From: Patagioenas fasciata
Lineage: Eukaryota; Chordata; Aves; Columbiformes; Columbidae
Assembly (NCBI RefSeq): GCF_037038585.1
Contig: NC_092521.1
Span: forward strand, 75,727,398 to 75,791,397
Direction: 5' to 3'
DNA: 64,000 bases
The notes below the pieces were generated by a model. That model worked only from the letters and a program-made list of their open reading frames with translations, had not been told where the DNA came from and made no database searches. This document shows, piece by piece, positions 1 to 12,422 of this stretch. Each line of letters begins with the position of its first letter. Within the stretch, counting starts at the first letter, position 1. Both the position numbers and the translations under genes were made by a program.

Positions 1-2221
1 GACATTATTTGTTGACTTCTTGTGTACATAGTTTCTTGCTCTCAGAAGCTGTGACCTCGCTAGGCTGAACAGATTTTAACGACATTTGAGACCAAATACA
101 GCCACTGGGGCAAAGCTTCATCAGCTTCAACACAAACAAGCAAAGTACGTGTGCATTCTCACCCCATTACTATGAAAACTGGAGTGTTCAGAATACATGC
201 TGATCCTTGCAACACTAGGAGTAACTATGGAAGTGTTTGAAGATAAATTAAAATCAATTTGTTTGGAATTAATATTGATAAACTCCTTGAGACTTTCTAC
301 AGTGTCAAATTATGATAACTTTTATATCAACTACATTGCACACTCTCAGCAAAATATCTTATGTGTGGGACCTGGGATATGATATTCTTTCATTCTTTGT
401 GGATGGCGTGCTGTTGGAGAAAAAGGCCCTTTTTATCAGTTCTTAATTAGTTACATTTACTTGTTCTTTATATTATTACATTCTTTCTAGGACAGTTGCA
501 ACTGATATAAGGAAAAAAATCCTTAATTTTGTAGAAGAAACACCATGAAGATGCATTCAGGCTTAATTTCAGGAATTAATTTTCATAGTTGAGTTAATAA
601 TGGCTAACTAAAGGTTTTGCTAATTGAAGATAAACATTGTAATAACAAAATGTCCATGTTGGTTCTTTTTCATTTTAAAGCAATGACATAATTCTCAGCA
701 AGTAAGATTTGTCTCCTTTATATTTTTTCCTGGAAGAGCAAGCTGTTGAATGAGGATACTAAAAGGATCAGAAATCTGAAAGTAACCTTAGAAAACAGAA
801 CTGGAGGGAGTCTAGAGGGATCATACTATTAATCCTCATGTGCATGATTAATATCATTGCTGTGGGTAATCCTGATAAATTAAGTGGAGCAGCTCATGTG
901 AATAAATAAAAGAATATGTCTGCAGGTCTGATATGACATTTTTTAATTATTAAACTGCAATTTTCAATTTTTCTTAAGTACATGAAGTTGTTGATTTAAG
1001 GACCTTTGAACTGGTCAACCACTTAAAAGCAAGAAGTTCCACATATTTACCAGAAAAAAATAGGACAATAGAAAATGGGAAAAAAGTTCTTTCAAATGGT
1101 ATTTTGCATTTATATAATGAGTATTAAGACAACTACACATGTAATATAGGAGCACTAGATGCTAACACGGTTGTGTCTTTTTGTTCTTTCATAGCGTTAC
1201 AGTTTTATTTGGCTTATACCAATTTCTTCATACTATTTTTATTTCTGAAAGGAGTAAATAATATTACTTCTGAAAGGGAAGCACAACTATTTTAAAAACA
1301 GTATTTGAGCAATTAATAAAGTGATACTTGCTAAAGAGAGCATTTACAAGCTCAGTAGATGTAGATAATTTCGAGATTCAGCTTCAAGCATGGAAATTAT
1401 CTCTTCCTCTTTCAGAAAGTGCACTTGGGAAAAGTATTGTAATCAGTGGAATGTATTTAAATTACAGAGTGTCACCTCCCCAGGAAAGCACCATGCCCGT
1501 CTTGAACCCATCCAAAAGTGGAAATGAGCAGCTTGATGGCACAGTGTTGGGATCCTGGAAGTTGCAGTTATAGTTGGATCAAGAGAGGTCAAGGCCAAAC
1601 AAGACAGTTGTCATAATTTGATGTATGACTGTCTTTCACAAACAGTATGATGATAAAAGTAGACAAAAACATCAAGAGCAGTGTGTTTTTTAGAGCAAGA
1701 TCCATCTGCCTGGAAGTTTGCAAGTATTTCCCAATTGCACATCTGGATAACTATTCCCACGTGTTTATTGCTGGATCTAGCTCCTATGGCAAAGTCAGTT
1801 CTAAAAAAAGTGAGAATTGCTTCATGTATTCCTTTGATGTAATACTTCCGTCTAACAGCTCTAGATTTGACACTAAAGACTTATATATTTTTGAAATTCT
1901 TTCAGTTTAAATTACGACATTTGTCTTACTCAAATGATTGAAAAAGAGTAGATAGATCATATCTACTGTTTCTATTCTATGGACTGTTCAATATCAGGGC
2001 TAGATTGTGAATTCCTCACTTATTCTGATTAACAATAATCTACAAAAGTAGGTTTACCAAAAGCAGTAACAGGTTTTGTGCAACTTACTTACTTAGCCTT
2101 TTAATTCCAAGCCTGAAATTTTAAGATCTTTTTTTTTCTTTTTTTTTTTTTTTAATGAGGATATATTCTCCCTCTTTTCTCCATCAACTGATCCTTAACT
2201 GATCCAACTTACTGAACAAGG
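1..2221. other. Intergenic AT-rich sequence
   Basis: No gene, RNA or mobile element recognised. Open frames here are short and lack any known motif. A T-run at 2,129-2,153 closes the stretch just before the first CR1. Confidence 0.6.
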
Positions 2222-2985
2222 GAAAGTGTAGAGTCATGTCTGTGGGTAGGAACAACCCCAGGTTTCAGTATATGTTGGGGAATGACCTGTTAGAGAGCAG
2301 TGTAGGGGAAAGGGACCTGGGGATCCTGGTGGACAGCAGGATGACCATGAGCCAGCACTGTGCCTTTGTGGCCAGGAAGGCCAATGGCATCCTGGGCTGT
2401 ATTAGAAGGGGGTGGTTAGTAGGTCGAGGGAGGTTCTCCTTCCCCTCTACCCTGCCCTGGTGAGACCACATCTGGAATATTGTGTCCAGTTCTGGGCCCC
2501 TCAGTTCAAGAAGGACAGGGAACTGCTGGAGAGAATCCAGCGCAGGGCAATGAACATGATGTGGAGCATCTCCCTTATGAGGAAAGGCTGAGGGAGCTGG
2601 GTCTCTTTAGCTTGGAGAAGAGGAGACTGAGGGGTGACCTCATTAATGTTTACAAATATATAAAGGGTGAATGTCATGAGGATGGAGCCACGCTCTTCTC
2701 TGTGACAACCAATGGTAGGACAAGGGATAATGGGTACAAACTGGAACACAAGACGTTCCACTTAAATTTGAGAAGAAACTTCTTCTCAGTGAGGGCGACA
2801 GAACACTGGAGCAGGCTGCCCAGGGGGGGTTGTGGAGTCTCCTACTCTGGAGACATTCAAATCCCACCTGGACACCTTCCTGTGTAACCTCATCTAGGTG
2901 TTCCTGCTCCAGCAGGGGGATTGGACTAGATGATGTTTTGAGGTCCCTTCCAATCCCTAGCATTCTGTGATTCTGTGTAATTCTT
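2222..2985 (+). mobile_element. CR1 LINE, 3' part (ORF2 C-terminus and 3' UTR)
   Basis: About 760 bp of 5'-truncated CR1. It contains remnants of the C-terminal end of the ORF2 reverse transcriptase (for example [20 protein letters not shown] read near 2,476-2,535, then broken by stops). The conserved 3' block includes AACACTGGAGCAGGCTGCCC and the end GGTCCCTTCCAATCCCTAGC, closed by ATTCTGTGATTCTGTG at 2,962-2,977 instead of a poly-A tail. Two open frames of 75 and 135 codons on this strand are pieces of this element, not host genes. It is less decayed than most others in the window. Confidence 0.95.
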
Positions 2986-4289
2986 GAAACCTCTCTGACA
3001 GCTTGCACTACCTAATAAATTGTTCTTCCAGCCTGCTTTGCATGTGAATACAAACTTGACTTGTTGCATACCCCCAAATACTTCTCTATCTACATATATG
3101 TATATTTTAGAGGTAAACGTACAAGATGTCAAACAAAAGACAGACTGTAATACACAATCATGTTCAATCAAAAATAATTGAACAATTTGCAAAAGTTACC
3201 AATTAGAAAACAAAACAAAACAAAACAAAACAAACAAACAAAAAATCCACCAAACCTAACCCATGCAGGAAAAGAGTTCAACTCATTTCTAGTGTTGCTA
3301 AGTGTCTGGAGACATCTAGAAGTCCTTAGTCATACAGCTCACATAAATTACCAAATCTGTGAAAGTCATCCCTGACCTAAAAGACGGCTCAAAATCTGTA
3401 TTATTTATATCCCATTTAAGCAATATCATGAGAAACTGGTTTTTAAACCATTTGGTAGCCTTCAATCACTGCAGTCATGAACTCCAGTCATGAACTACAA
3501 TCATGGTCATTTAAGTGCAATATATATCTTATTTTACTTTCCTTGTATCCAAAGGAATAAGATAACATTTCTTTATTGTGATAAAATACAATATCGGAAA
3601 GATATAATGCCACTAGGTATATTACTCTTGACATAGTTAGAGCATGGGAAAAAATTCCTGGTGGGAAGGAGGGACTAATGAATAAGCACATATGAATTTA
3701 TACTAAGAAAATCCTAAATTGCCAAACTGTAAACAGCTGGAATTGCTCGAGCTATTCAGAAATTTAAAAATATGGTAGGTGGTAGCAGGACACAGTTATC
3801 TCTGCATGGGAGTTTTCTTTACAGTGAAATGATACCCCTGATACTATTAATACTTTTAAAGGTCTACTTTGTATCTTTAAAAAAATAAGAAGCTTGTCTA
3901 CACAGTTTAAATTAATAAAAGATACAAACCTTTCAAAAATTTACTGTATTTACTGTTTTATGAGGATGCTTTCCCTAATGTTCTTAGGTCTTTATCTTTG
4001 GAAGTCTTTCTAGGGTACTCTGCTTCTTAGCCCTTTTTTAAAAAATTTATTTTCTTCCATTCCAAAGATTAAATACATCATCTTAGGTTCTCACAGGGTT
4101 TTGAGGCATTGCCACTTGCATCAGTGCAATGTCAGAGTTCCAGGCAATCTGCTACCAAAGTGGGATTTTCAGTCTCTAAGTAGGTCCTAAAGGTTCCTTG
4201 AATTACATGTGAGGAGAACTTGGTCCTGATGTCACAGAATGCCACAAATTGACTTGGAAATCGTAAACTTGTGGGCATAAAATTTTAAG
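2986..4289. other. Intergenic sequence with (CAAAA)n repeat
   Basis: No gene seen. A (CAAAA)n/(CAAA)n tract occupies 3,207-3,245. The rest is unassigned AT-rich sequence. Confidence 0.6.
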
Positions 4290-4717
4290 GAAGCATATGC
4301 CTTACGAGGAGAGGTTGAGGGAATGGGACTTGTTCAGCCTGAGAAGAGAAGCTTTGGGGAACCTAACAGCAATCTGCTGGTACCCATAAGGAAGTTATCA
4401 AGAAGGTGGAGCCAAGCTCTTCACAGGGGTGAAAGGGTGAGAAACAACAGGGACTAGATAAAACATGATAGGTTCAGACTAGATATAAGGAAAAACTTTT
4501 TCACTATGAAGACAGTCAAGCAGTGGATCTGATCACCTGAAGAAGTTGTGTGCAGTTGCCATCATTACACGTTTTCAAGACCAGACTGAATAAAGCCCCC
4601 AGTAACATGGTCTGACCTCACACGTCACCCTGTTTTGAGGTCCATGGGTTTTGACCCTGCAGGAGATGACCTCCTGAGGTGCTCTCCAACCTGAATTATC
4701 CAATTATTCTATGATCC
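4290..4717 (+). mobile_element. CR1 LINE 3' fragment, degraded
   Basis: The order of CR1 3' landmarks is kept but eroded: TTACGAGGAGAGGTTGAGGG, then a GGAGCCAAGCTCTTC block, a TATAAGGAAAAACTTTTTCAC block, and an end with GAGGTGCTCTCCAACCTGAA followed by ATTATTCTATGATCC. It lies just upstream of, and in the same orientation as, a longer CR1. Confidence 0.85.
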
Positions 4718-4879
4718 TTTTTATTTCAATCTTGAACAAAGAAACAGATTCAATATTTATTGAGCTGTCTGTTCATTTACTGTCCGTAATTTAAAGGTTA
4801 ATATGTTTTTAACTAAGGAATTAAAGAAAAAACAATGGCTCCATCCTTGACAGAGGTTAGAACATACATCTAACTCAGG

Positions 4880-7297
4880 TGATCAGTGATTCAATCAGGG
4901 AAGATGCTCTGTATAACTTGTTACTCACAAACAAGGAAGAATTTCCTGGTGGAGGGGTGGGGAGGAAGGTTAAGGTCAGCTTTGTCTGCATCGATGGTGA
5001 GATTCTGCCATTTAAAATCCTGAGAAAACTGAGGAAAACAATAGATAGATAAGAACCATGGACTTCCAGGAGATATAATTCAGCTTGTTCAGGGGTCTGT
5101 TTCATGAAACCCCACAGAAAACTGCTCTAAAGGGCAAAAGAACCCAGGAGAGCTGGTAGGTCTTCAAAAAAAACCAACAGACCATTCTAATGCACAGGCA
5201 GAAGGTCAGCATGACCAAGGACCTCCTGACCAACCTCAACCTCCAAAAGGAACCCCATGGTAGGCCAAAGTGTAGACAGACTACCCAAAAGGAATATGGA
5301 GATATTACCTAAGCAGGCAGTGTTGGAGTTAGGAAAGCCAAAGCTCAGCTGTCGTTTAAACCAATAAGGGATGGAAAGAACGGCAATGTGAACTTCTATA
5401 TGTACATCAACAAAGACGTTCAAAGGGCCCAAGCAGCCAATGCCTTTTTATTGTCTCAGTTTTCACTGGCAAGGTCTGCTATCTGGCTTCCCATGTCACT
5501 GAGCCTACTGGCAGAGTCTCTGGGAATATAGCATTACTCATTGTACAAGAAGACTCCTAGGAAGCAATGAAGTCAGTTAGGTATACACAAACCCATGGCA
5601 TCGGATGGGTTTTACTTGAGGTTGCTGAGGGAGCTGGCCATAGTCATTTTAAGGTCATACTCTATCATCCTTGGAAGGTCATGACAGCTGAGGGAGGTTC
5701 CTAATGAGCAGAAAAAGACAAACATCACACCCACTGTCAGGAAGATCAAGAAGGCAAACCCAAGTAACAACAGTCCTATCAGCCTAACTTCTGTCCCCAG
5801 AAGACTGAGCAGGAAACCCTCCTGCAAGTCCTATCCAGGCATATGTATGAAAAGAAGGTGACAGGGAAAAGTCGGCATAGATTTACCACAGGGAAATCCT
5901 GCCTGCCCATTATAATACAATGCTAGGCTCTGTGGGATAACAGTACATGACATTTACCTTGACTTCAGCAAAATGTCTGACACGGTCTCATGTAGTATTC
6001 TTGGAGTCAATTTGGGAAGACACGGTCTAGAAAAGTGGGATGAAAGAGGGATGAAAACTTGAGTAGACTTTCAGACTCATCAGCAACACAAAGGCCAAAT
6101 GGTAGTCATTGCTAGCAGTATCCCTTAGAGACTGATATGAGGATGATATTTTTAGTGTCTTTGCTAGCAGTTTGATGGGACAGAAAGCACCTTCAGCAAG
6201 TTAATGAACGACATCAAGTTGTAGATGGAGAACAATACACTGGAGGACAGGTTTGCTATTCAGAGGGTCCTCAATGAGCTGGCCAAATAAGCTGATGGGA
6301 GGCTCATGGAGTTCAACAAGCACAGATTTATGGTCTTATATTTTTATGCAGAATAACACTGTACACCAATACAGGTTTGGCACCAACAGACTAGAAAGCA
6401 GCTTTGCAGGAAAGGGGTGGGAAAACCTGGTGTTCAAGAATGATATAAAATAAACACAGGTCAGTAATGTGCACCTACAGCAAGGGTGGCCAAAAACATA
6501 TCAGGTTGTGTTAGCAAAAGAGTAGCCAGTAAGTGAAGGGAGGTGATACTTCCCCTCTGGGCTATTCGCAGATGGGCTGCTGTGCCTGCTTGTGGGCTTT
6601 TCAGTACAAGAAAGACTTTGCCATCCTTGCGCAAGTCCAATGCAGGGTCATCAAAATGCTCAGGGAACTGCAATACACGGGATATGAGGAGAGACTGGAC
6701 AACTGGGTTTGTTCACCCTTCAGAGAAGGCTGAGGAGACAGTTTTGAAGTGTCTAATAAGAGGGTGTACAGAAAGCAGAGCCAGATTATTTTCAGAAATA
6801 GACAGGGATGGGACAAGCAGCAGCAGCACAAATTGCATTTGAATGATGTTGCCATACTGGAGTGAGTCCAGTGAAGCTGATTAGTTGCTGGAGCACACAA
6901 AGTATTAGAAGAGACAGAGAGAACTTGGGTTGTTTAGCCTTGAGGTGAGAAGTCAAGAGGATTTCTTGCTGCATTTATGAAGTTCTTAACAGAATAGCAC
7001 AGAGAAAGTGGAGCCAGTCTCCTCTCAGAGGTGCAGAACACATTGCACAGGGGGCAACGGACCTAAGTTGCAACACAGAAAATTCTGATCAGGTTCAAGG
7101 AAGGCAACTTTATTTAAAGGCTGCTAAGCACTTGAACAAGTTGCCCAGAGAGCCTGTAGAATCACTGTCCATTCAGCTGGACAAGACCCCAAGTAACCTG
7201 ATCTTGTTGAACCTATTTGGGGCAGGAAGCTGCTTGGATTAGCAGTCTGTTAGAAGTTGCTTCTAGCCTAAATTTACAGATTATTACTATGATTACT
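4880..7297 (+). mobile_element. CR1 LINE, about 2.4 kb with reverse-transcriptase region, degraded
   Basis: The longest CR1 here. It covers the endonuclease-RT linker, the RT domain and the 3' end. RT landmarks are readable in broken frames: PISLTSVPRK at about 5,772-5,801 and DIYLDFSKMSDTV at 5,949-5,987, where the family has an invariant YLDFSKAFDTV-type motif. Further on, the GRLMEFNKHRF-like block is near 6,298-6,330. The 3' end fades into TTATTACTATGATTA at about 7,280. Many stops and frameshifts mean it cannot code for an active enzyme. The 5' limit is approximate. Confidence 0.85.
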
Positions 7298-10200
7298 TTT
7301 TTCATAGTTTTAATGAAAGTTTGTATGTATTCTATATTTTTAAATTTAATATAAAAGTATTGATTATATTAATATATTTTAACTTTCTCATTGTATAAAA
7401 GGGAACGTTGAGAAGACATTATCAATATTTTCTACATTTAGAATGCAAAATTACACAGTCTGCCAAAGTTTGTTTGGGTTAATGTAAATATAAGGCTTAT
7501 CTTTGCTATCCACATACAAGAGAAGGTTTGTTTTGTTATAATGTACAACTAAAATAGTGCTTAATTGTGCTTTTCATAATATATTTGCAGAGCATGTGTT
7601 TACATGTTACAGCTGTGTATGCATCAATCACGGGCAGCAGAGTTCTGTTCTGAGGCTGTGTGGTCCCTCTGCCAAGTCATATTGAGGACATTGAAGGAAG
7701 GAGAAATCAGTAAAGCAGATATACTCATAAAATATATGTACACATACACATACACATACACACAGAAATACACAAATTATATGGGTACTTGTACTCACAC
7801 TTTATACTTACACATATCACTTATGCAGTCTGGAATTAGGTCTGCCAAGTGGCCTTCTAGACAGTTCCTCTTTCCATGACTCTTACAGTTATACCGAAGA
7901 CTGATAGTTAAAAGTAACTCTGCCTATACAGACACCTTTGCATAACGCATAGATGTTTTCCCAAGACTATCATGTGCTCAGGTGGTAGGGTAAGAATTGG
8001 ATGGTTATGTATAACAGCACCACCTGGTGAAATATTTTCAAAGTCTAAATAAGGCAGTACTAGCAGAGAAGCAATAGCGTGTGGACATCAAGACAATGCT
8101 GAACCAAGCTTTTCCCAAGACAGTTTTTCTAATTCATTGCATATTTCAGAGTTGCTTTGCAGATCTCAAGTATTAAAGCCAGTCCTTTAGTATAGAACTT
8201 GCAATTACCTGAATTTCATGGTCACACCATTGCAGCAGCCATCATAAGACTGGAAGAGGAGCCTCAAGAGGTCATTTCATCCATCCCCTGGCCCAGAACA
8301 GGATCATTTATTGTTATATACATCCTGCCAGCTGCTCTCTAACTTGTTCTAGTCATGTAAGAACTCTTCTAGACAAGAAAAAAAAAAACCAAACAAAAAC
8401 CAAAAAAAAACAAACCACAGACTTGCTAAAATCTTACCTGATAAACCTGCAATCCATTACTTCTTTCCCCACTTATCATATGAACCAATTATTCCCTTCT
8501 TTTTTGCAGTTTTTTTTCCTTCTCTTTCCCCCAGGTGCTCTGAGTGTTTTCCAGGCATTTACTCACTCTCCTTTTTCTTTTATGGATTATCTTTGCTCTT
8601 GTCTAGTTCCTCCCTGAACATCAGTGCCAGACTCTGCACATAATGCTCTAACTGCTGACTTACCAGTGTTGAGTGGAGCAGCAGAATCACCCAGTATGAA
8701 TTAGAGGCTATATTTCTGCTTATAAACTCCAGCTACACATGTAGCTTTTTTGAGGGAACATATGATTCCTGTTCTTAAGCAAACTTTAGATCACTTTTTT
8801 CCAGCTCTGTACTAGGCAAGTTGTTTTTTGGTTTTTGTATGAAGTGGATTTCTCCTCCCTGCACACGGCACCATGTGTTTCCCTCTGCACAGCAAAATCC
8901 TACTTTTTTATATCATGTTCCCAGCTTCTCAAGCTTCATTTTCACTCCAAATATACTTCAGTTCTCTTCCAGCTTTATCTCACTTGCAGATTAAATAAAC
9001 CGTTCTCTTATCTCATCCCCAGGCTAAGCATGAAAATATGATACAGAACCAGGCTTAGAACAGACTTGCACAGCATCTTCCTAAATCGCTCCATTCATTC
9101 AGACACTGAGTCAGAAATAGCTGCTCTCTTGGTGCAGATATTCTGATTTCTAGCAACTCTGCACCCACTTTACAGTAATTTAATCTGTGCATTGTTTCCC
9201 TCATTTGCATCTGAGAATACCATCTGAGATGGTTTCAAAAACCTTACCCAACCATCTTATTTCTCTGAAGTCTGTTACCCTGTCACAGACAGAAGTCAGA
9301 TATTATCGAACAGTGCTTAGGATGAAATCAAATCATGTTTAGCTGATCTGAAAGCATCTGTTCTACCCAGATATTTTCTGTCTATTAGAGGGTGGACTCT
9401 TAATTTTGTCTTAATTATATTTGCAATGATAGCCATCTGATTACAATGAACCCTGAAAAAAAATTATGCCTAATCATCAGGCCTCTCCACAAGGCCTGTC
9501 ATACCATCCTCTCATATTCAGTACGTCTTTGGATTTGATTTCACAATTCAAGTCATTAAAAAATAATTTCTCAATACCGGTCTTACTATTACATTTCTTA
9601 TGAATCATTTAATGCTGTAGTCTTTATAACTTGTTGTTCATATTACAGTTTTTCTACTCATCTTTTTAATCTGGTTCATTTTTTTCTTCTGCATATGTGT
9701 ATATATATATATATATTTTTTTTTTTCTTTTTTAAAGGGGAAAGTCCATTTTCTAAGAATTAATCAAGATTGTTCAACAGGGAAAGTATAAGTAATACTA
9801 TTATTATTAGACTTCCTGGTCACTTCCGTGGACTTAAACATTTATTTTCTAACATAGCATAGCTAGAACAACAACCTCAATGAAAAAAACCCAGGAAGCA
9901 AAATACAACCAAACCAAAAAGTGAAAACAAACAGAAAACAAGGAAAGTGGGAGCATAGAAGGAGGCTTATGATTAGCTTGTTTGCCCACTCTCAAACCTG
10001 TGAAATAAATCCTGGGGAAAAATGTAGCACTTTTGAGAATTTTATTTGGGGCATTCTTATGTATGTGATATGGAGACAGATGTGGAAAGAAAGTGCAACG
10101 GATGTTCTGCAAGACAGACACAGTGCTATAGCAAAATTATGGAAAAAACAGAAATGTACTTACCCAAGAACGAGAAATTAGGACCACCTTTCCAAGGACA

Positions 10201-11722
10201 GGTGACTGGGATGGACACCTGGCAATCTGATGCCACTCCTGAATGTCTGTTATGCTGACACCCAGCTCTGCGCAGGTGATCTTGCTTGCTTTATATCTCT
10301 TCCAGATCACAAAGGTGTGCATAACTTTTCTTGACACTATTTAAATATTATAAAGCTATTGCTTTCTATACCATTCTTAGTAACAGGGTCATCAGTACGT
10401 AAGAGATACTCCAATATTAAATTGATCTCTGTGTTTTCAGGACAGTTTTGGGGAGCTGGGAAATCACTTCACTTCCCTGAAATGATACAATACCAGAAAT
10501 CTGGTGCAAGTCCAGAATTGCACCACTTTGTCCTGGGCTCTAGCTGAAGATTTTAACCCCAAACAGTATAATTCTTCTTCTGAAAAATGTCGTGTGTCTT
10601 TTTTTTTCTCTTCTGAGACGATCTGTACTGATCCCAAGAATACCCAGACTTGCTGTCTTTTCCTGTAAGTGATAGACACCAAGAAAACAGAAACTTTGCA
10701 TTATCTATGAGCAATGCAATATGCAGCTCTCAACACTTGTGAACCTGCCTTTGTTGCAAAATTAATTGAATCTTTCTGCCAACATGTTTACAACAAAAAA
10801 TGAAGTTGCGGGCTTTACTCTTTCACAGTCCAGTTGGCTGAACGACACTTGATCTATAATTCACACTGTTGTGCATTTTGATACCAATTTTATATTTTCC
10901 TGATACTCGGCACAACTTTGTTGCATGCCTTCTTACGTAACTATCTGGCACTAGTCTACGACTTCATTTTTCTCCATTCCAATTTAGCAACCCATTCACA
11001 TAATAGATCTTTCTCACTTACTTTTTTTTTTTCAGACAACTTAAAAACTTCAAGCATAAGAAGTCCCTCTTCTAAAATTTTAATTTATATTTAGCTATTC
11101 CTTCCCTATTATGCTAATCTCATTTTTTTTCTTAAACATGGCATACTTTGTAGATCATACAAATCTATAAAGGAAACACATTGAGGAATACTGTATTCTC
11201 CACATATAGGTTTGATATGCTAGGTAAGATACTCTACATTGTTTTATAGTATGTTACTGCTTCTTGGGGATACAAATAAGTACTTGAGGCATGGTTAAAG
11301 CTTTCAGCCTTTGCTCTGGCATTTTCAGCACTTGATTTTTCATCTTCATGATTGCATTAATGCTATTGTCTTCCTTATAATAACAGTAACAATGTTATGA
11401 TAATCATATCCCCTATTTAAGCAAAGCGAAGCAATATTTTCAGTAATAAAACAAAGTAAAGCAGTTATTTATAGATGAGGGAAGAAGAAGAGGCTACCTC
11501 TAGCAAATACAGCAGCACATATATTATATTAGGAATTACTGTCTTATTTGGAAATTTTATTTACCTAACCAGGATTTCAGTCAGGATAAATATTTGTTCT
11601 GACGTAAACTCTGGTTTCAATCCTCATATATCCTGGAAAAATGAAGTCAGTTTTATTCTCAGGCTGAAGACTTCACATACTTTAATTTATGTCCATGAAA
11701 AGCCAGGACTCAGTGTCAACAG
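7298..11722. other. Intergenic sequence with simple repeats and one old CR1
   Basis: Apart from the CR1 piece at 8.24-8.37 kb, this holds a CA-rich microsatellite (7,738-7,773, ACACAT units), an A/C-rich run (8,378-8,416) and a (TA)n plus poly-T run (9,697-9,734). No gene or RNA recognised. Confidence 0.6.
8243..8372 (-). mobile_element. Old CR1 LINE 3' fragment
   Basis: Reads as the complement of an archosaur-type CR1 tail: AAGACTGGAAGAGGAGCCTC, AGAGGTCATTTCATCCATCC, then CTGCTCTCTAACTTGTTCTA. The divergence is high and the terminal octamers are lost. Likely one of the older CR1 subfamilies shared with other reptiles (inference). Confidence 0.65.
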
Positions 11723-11945
11723 TCATAGAACAGTCATGGAAAAGATCTTTAAGATCATCAAGTCCAATGGTTAACCTAGCTCTGCCAAGTCCACCACTGA
11801 ACCATGTCCCTAAGAACCTCATCCACATGTCTTCTAAACACCTCCAGGGATGGTGACTCCACCACTTCTCTGGGCAGCCTGTTCCAATGTAGACAACCCT
11901 TTCTGTGAAAAAGTTTTTCCTAATATCCAATCTAGACCAAAGGAT
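11723..11945 (-). mobile_element. CR1 LINE 3' fragment
   Basis: Complement of the CR1 3' end: TCATAGAACAGTCATGG, AAGATCATCAAGTCCAATGG, CACCTCCAGGGATGGTGACT, TGGGCAGCCTGTTCCAATG, ACCCTTTCTGTGAAAAAGTT. The 5' end of the copy breaks off after the TAATATCCAATCTAGACC block. Confidence 0.93.
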
Positions 11946-12395
11946 CATAAGACCTTCAAACTCAAACCATACTTGTTGCAGTTCCTGCCTTCCTGTGCCT
12001 GACTTCCTCTGGCAACAAGGGTGCCCTCTGTGTTACAGGAAGCCCTTTACTCTTTATTCATTGACACCGTTTCATATATTTTAATTACACATTTACTCAC
12101 TCTTACAGATTCTCTGCTACTGATCCTTCACCTTAGTTTGCAGCATCAGAAAGCATGTAGTGTTAATGAAAACATTTTTCTGGCATTCTCATAGGTTCCA
12201 GACTCACTTAGGAACTACTTAAGCTAATAGATACTTGGTGCATTTTCTATTACAATACCAGCTAAATGATAAAGTGTAATTAACGTTATCAATAAGTTCT
12301 GGGGAAAGGGTGGCGAGTTAATGCAAATTCTTTATGATCTGTCACAACTACTGTTTTTAAAGTCACAAATACTTTTCTCAAAACTTGCCTTTATC

Positions 12396-12422
12396 AGAGA
12401 GAGAGAGAGAGAGAGAGAGAGG
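12396..12422. repeat. (AG)n microsatellite
   Basis: A pure AG dinucleotide run of about 13 units, likely polymorphic in length. Confidence 0.95.

Noticed and set aside
2236-2887. Two plus-strand open frames of 75 and 135 codons
   Set aside because: They are pieces of the CR1 ORF2 end, broken by stops and shifts, not host genes.
7738-7773. CRISPR-like regular repeats
   Set aside because: This and the other short-period repeats are ordinary microsatellites; there are no spacers and the genome is vertebrate.
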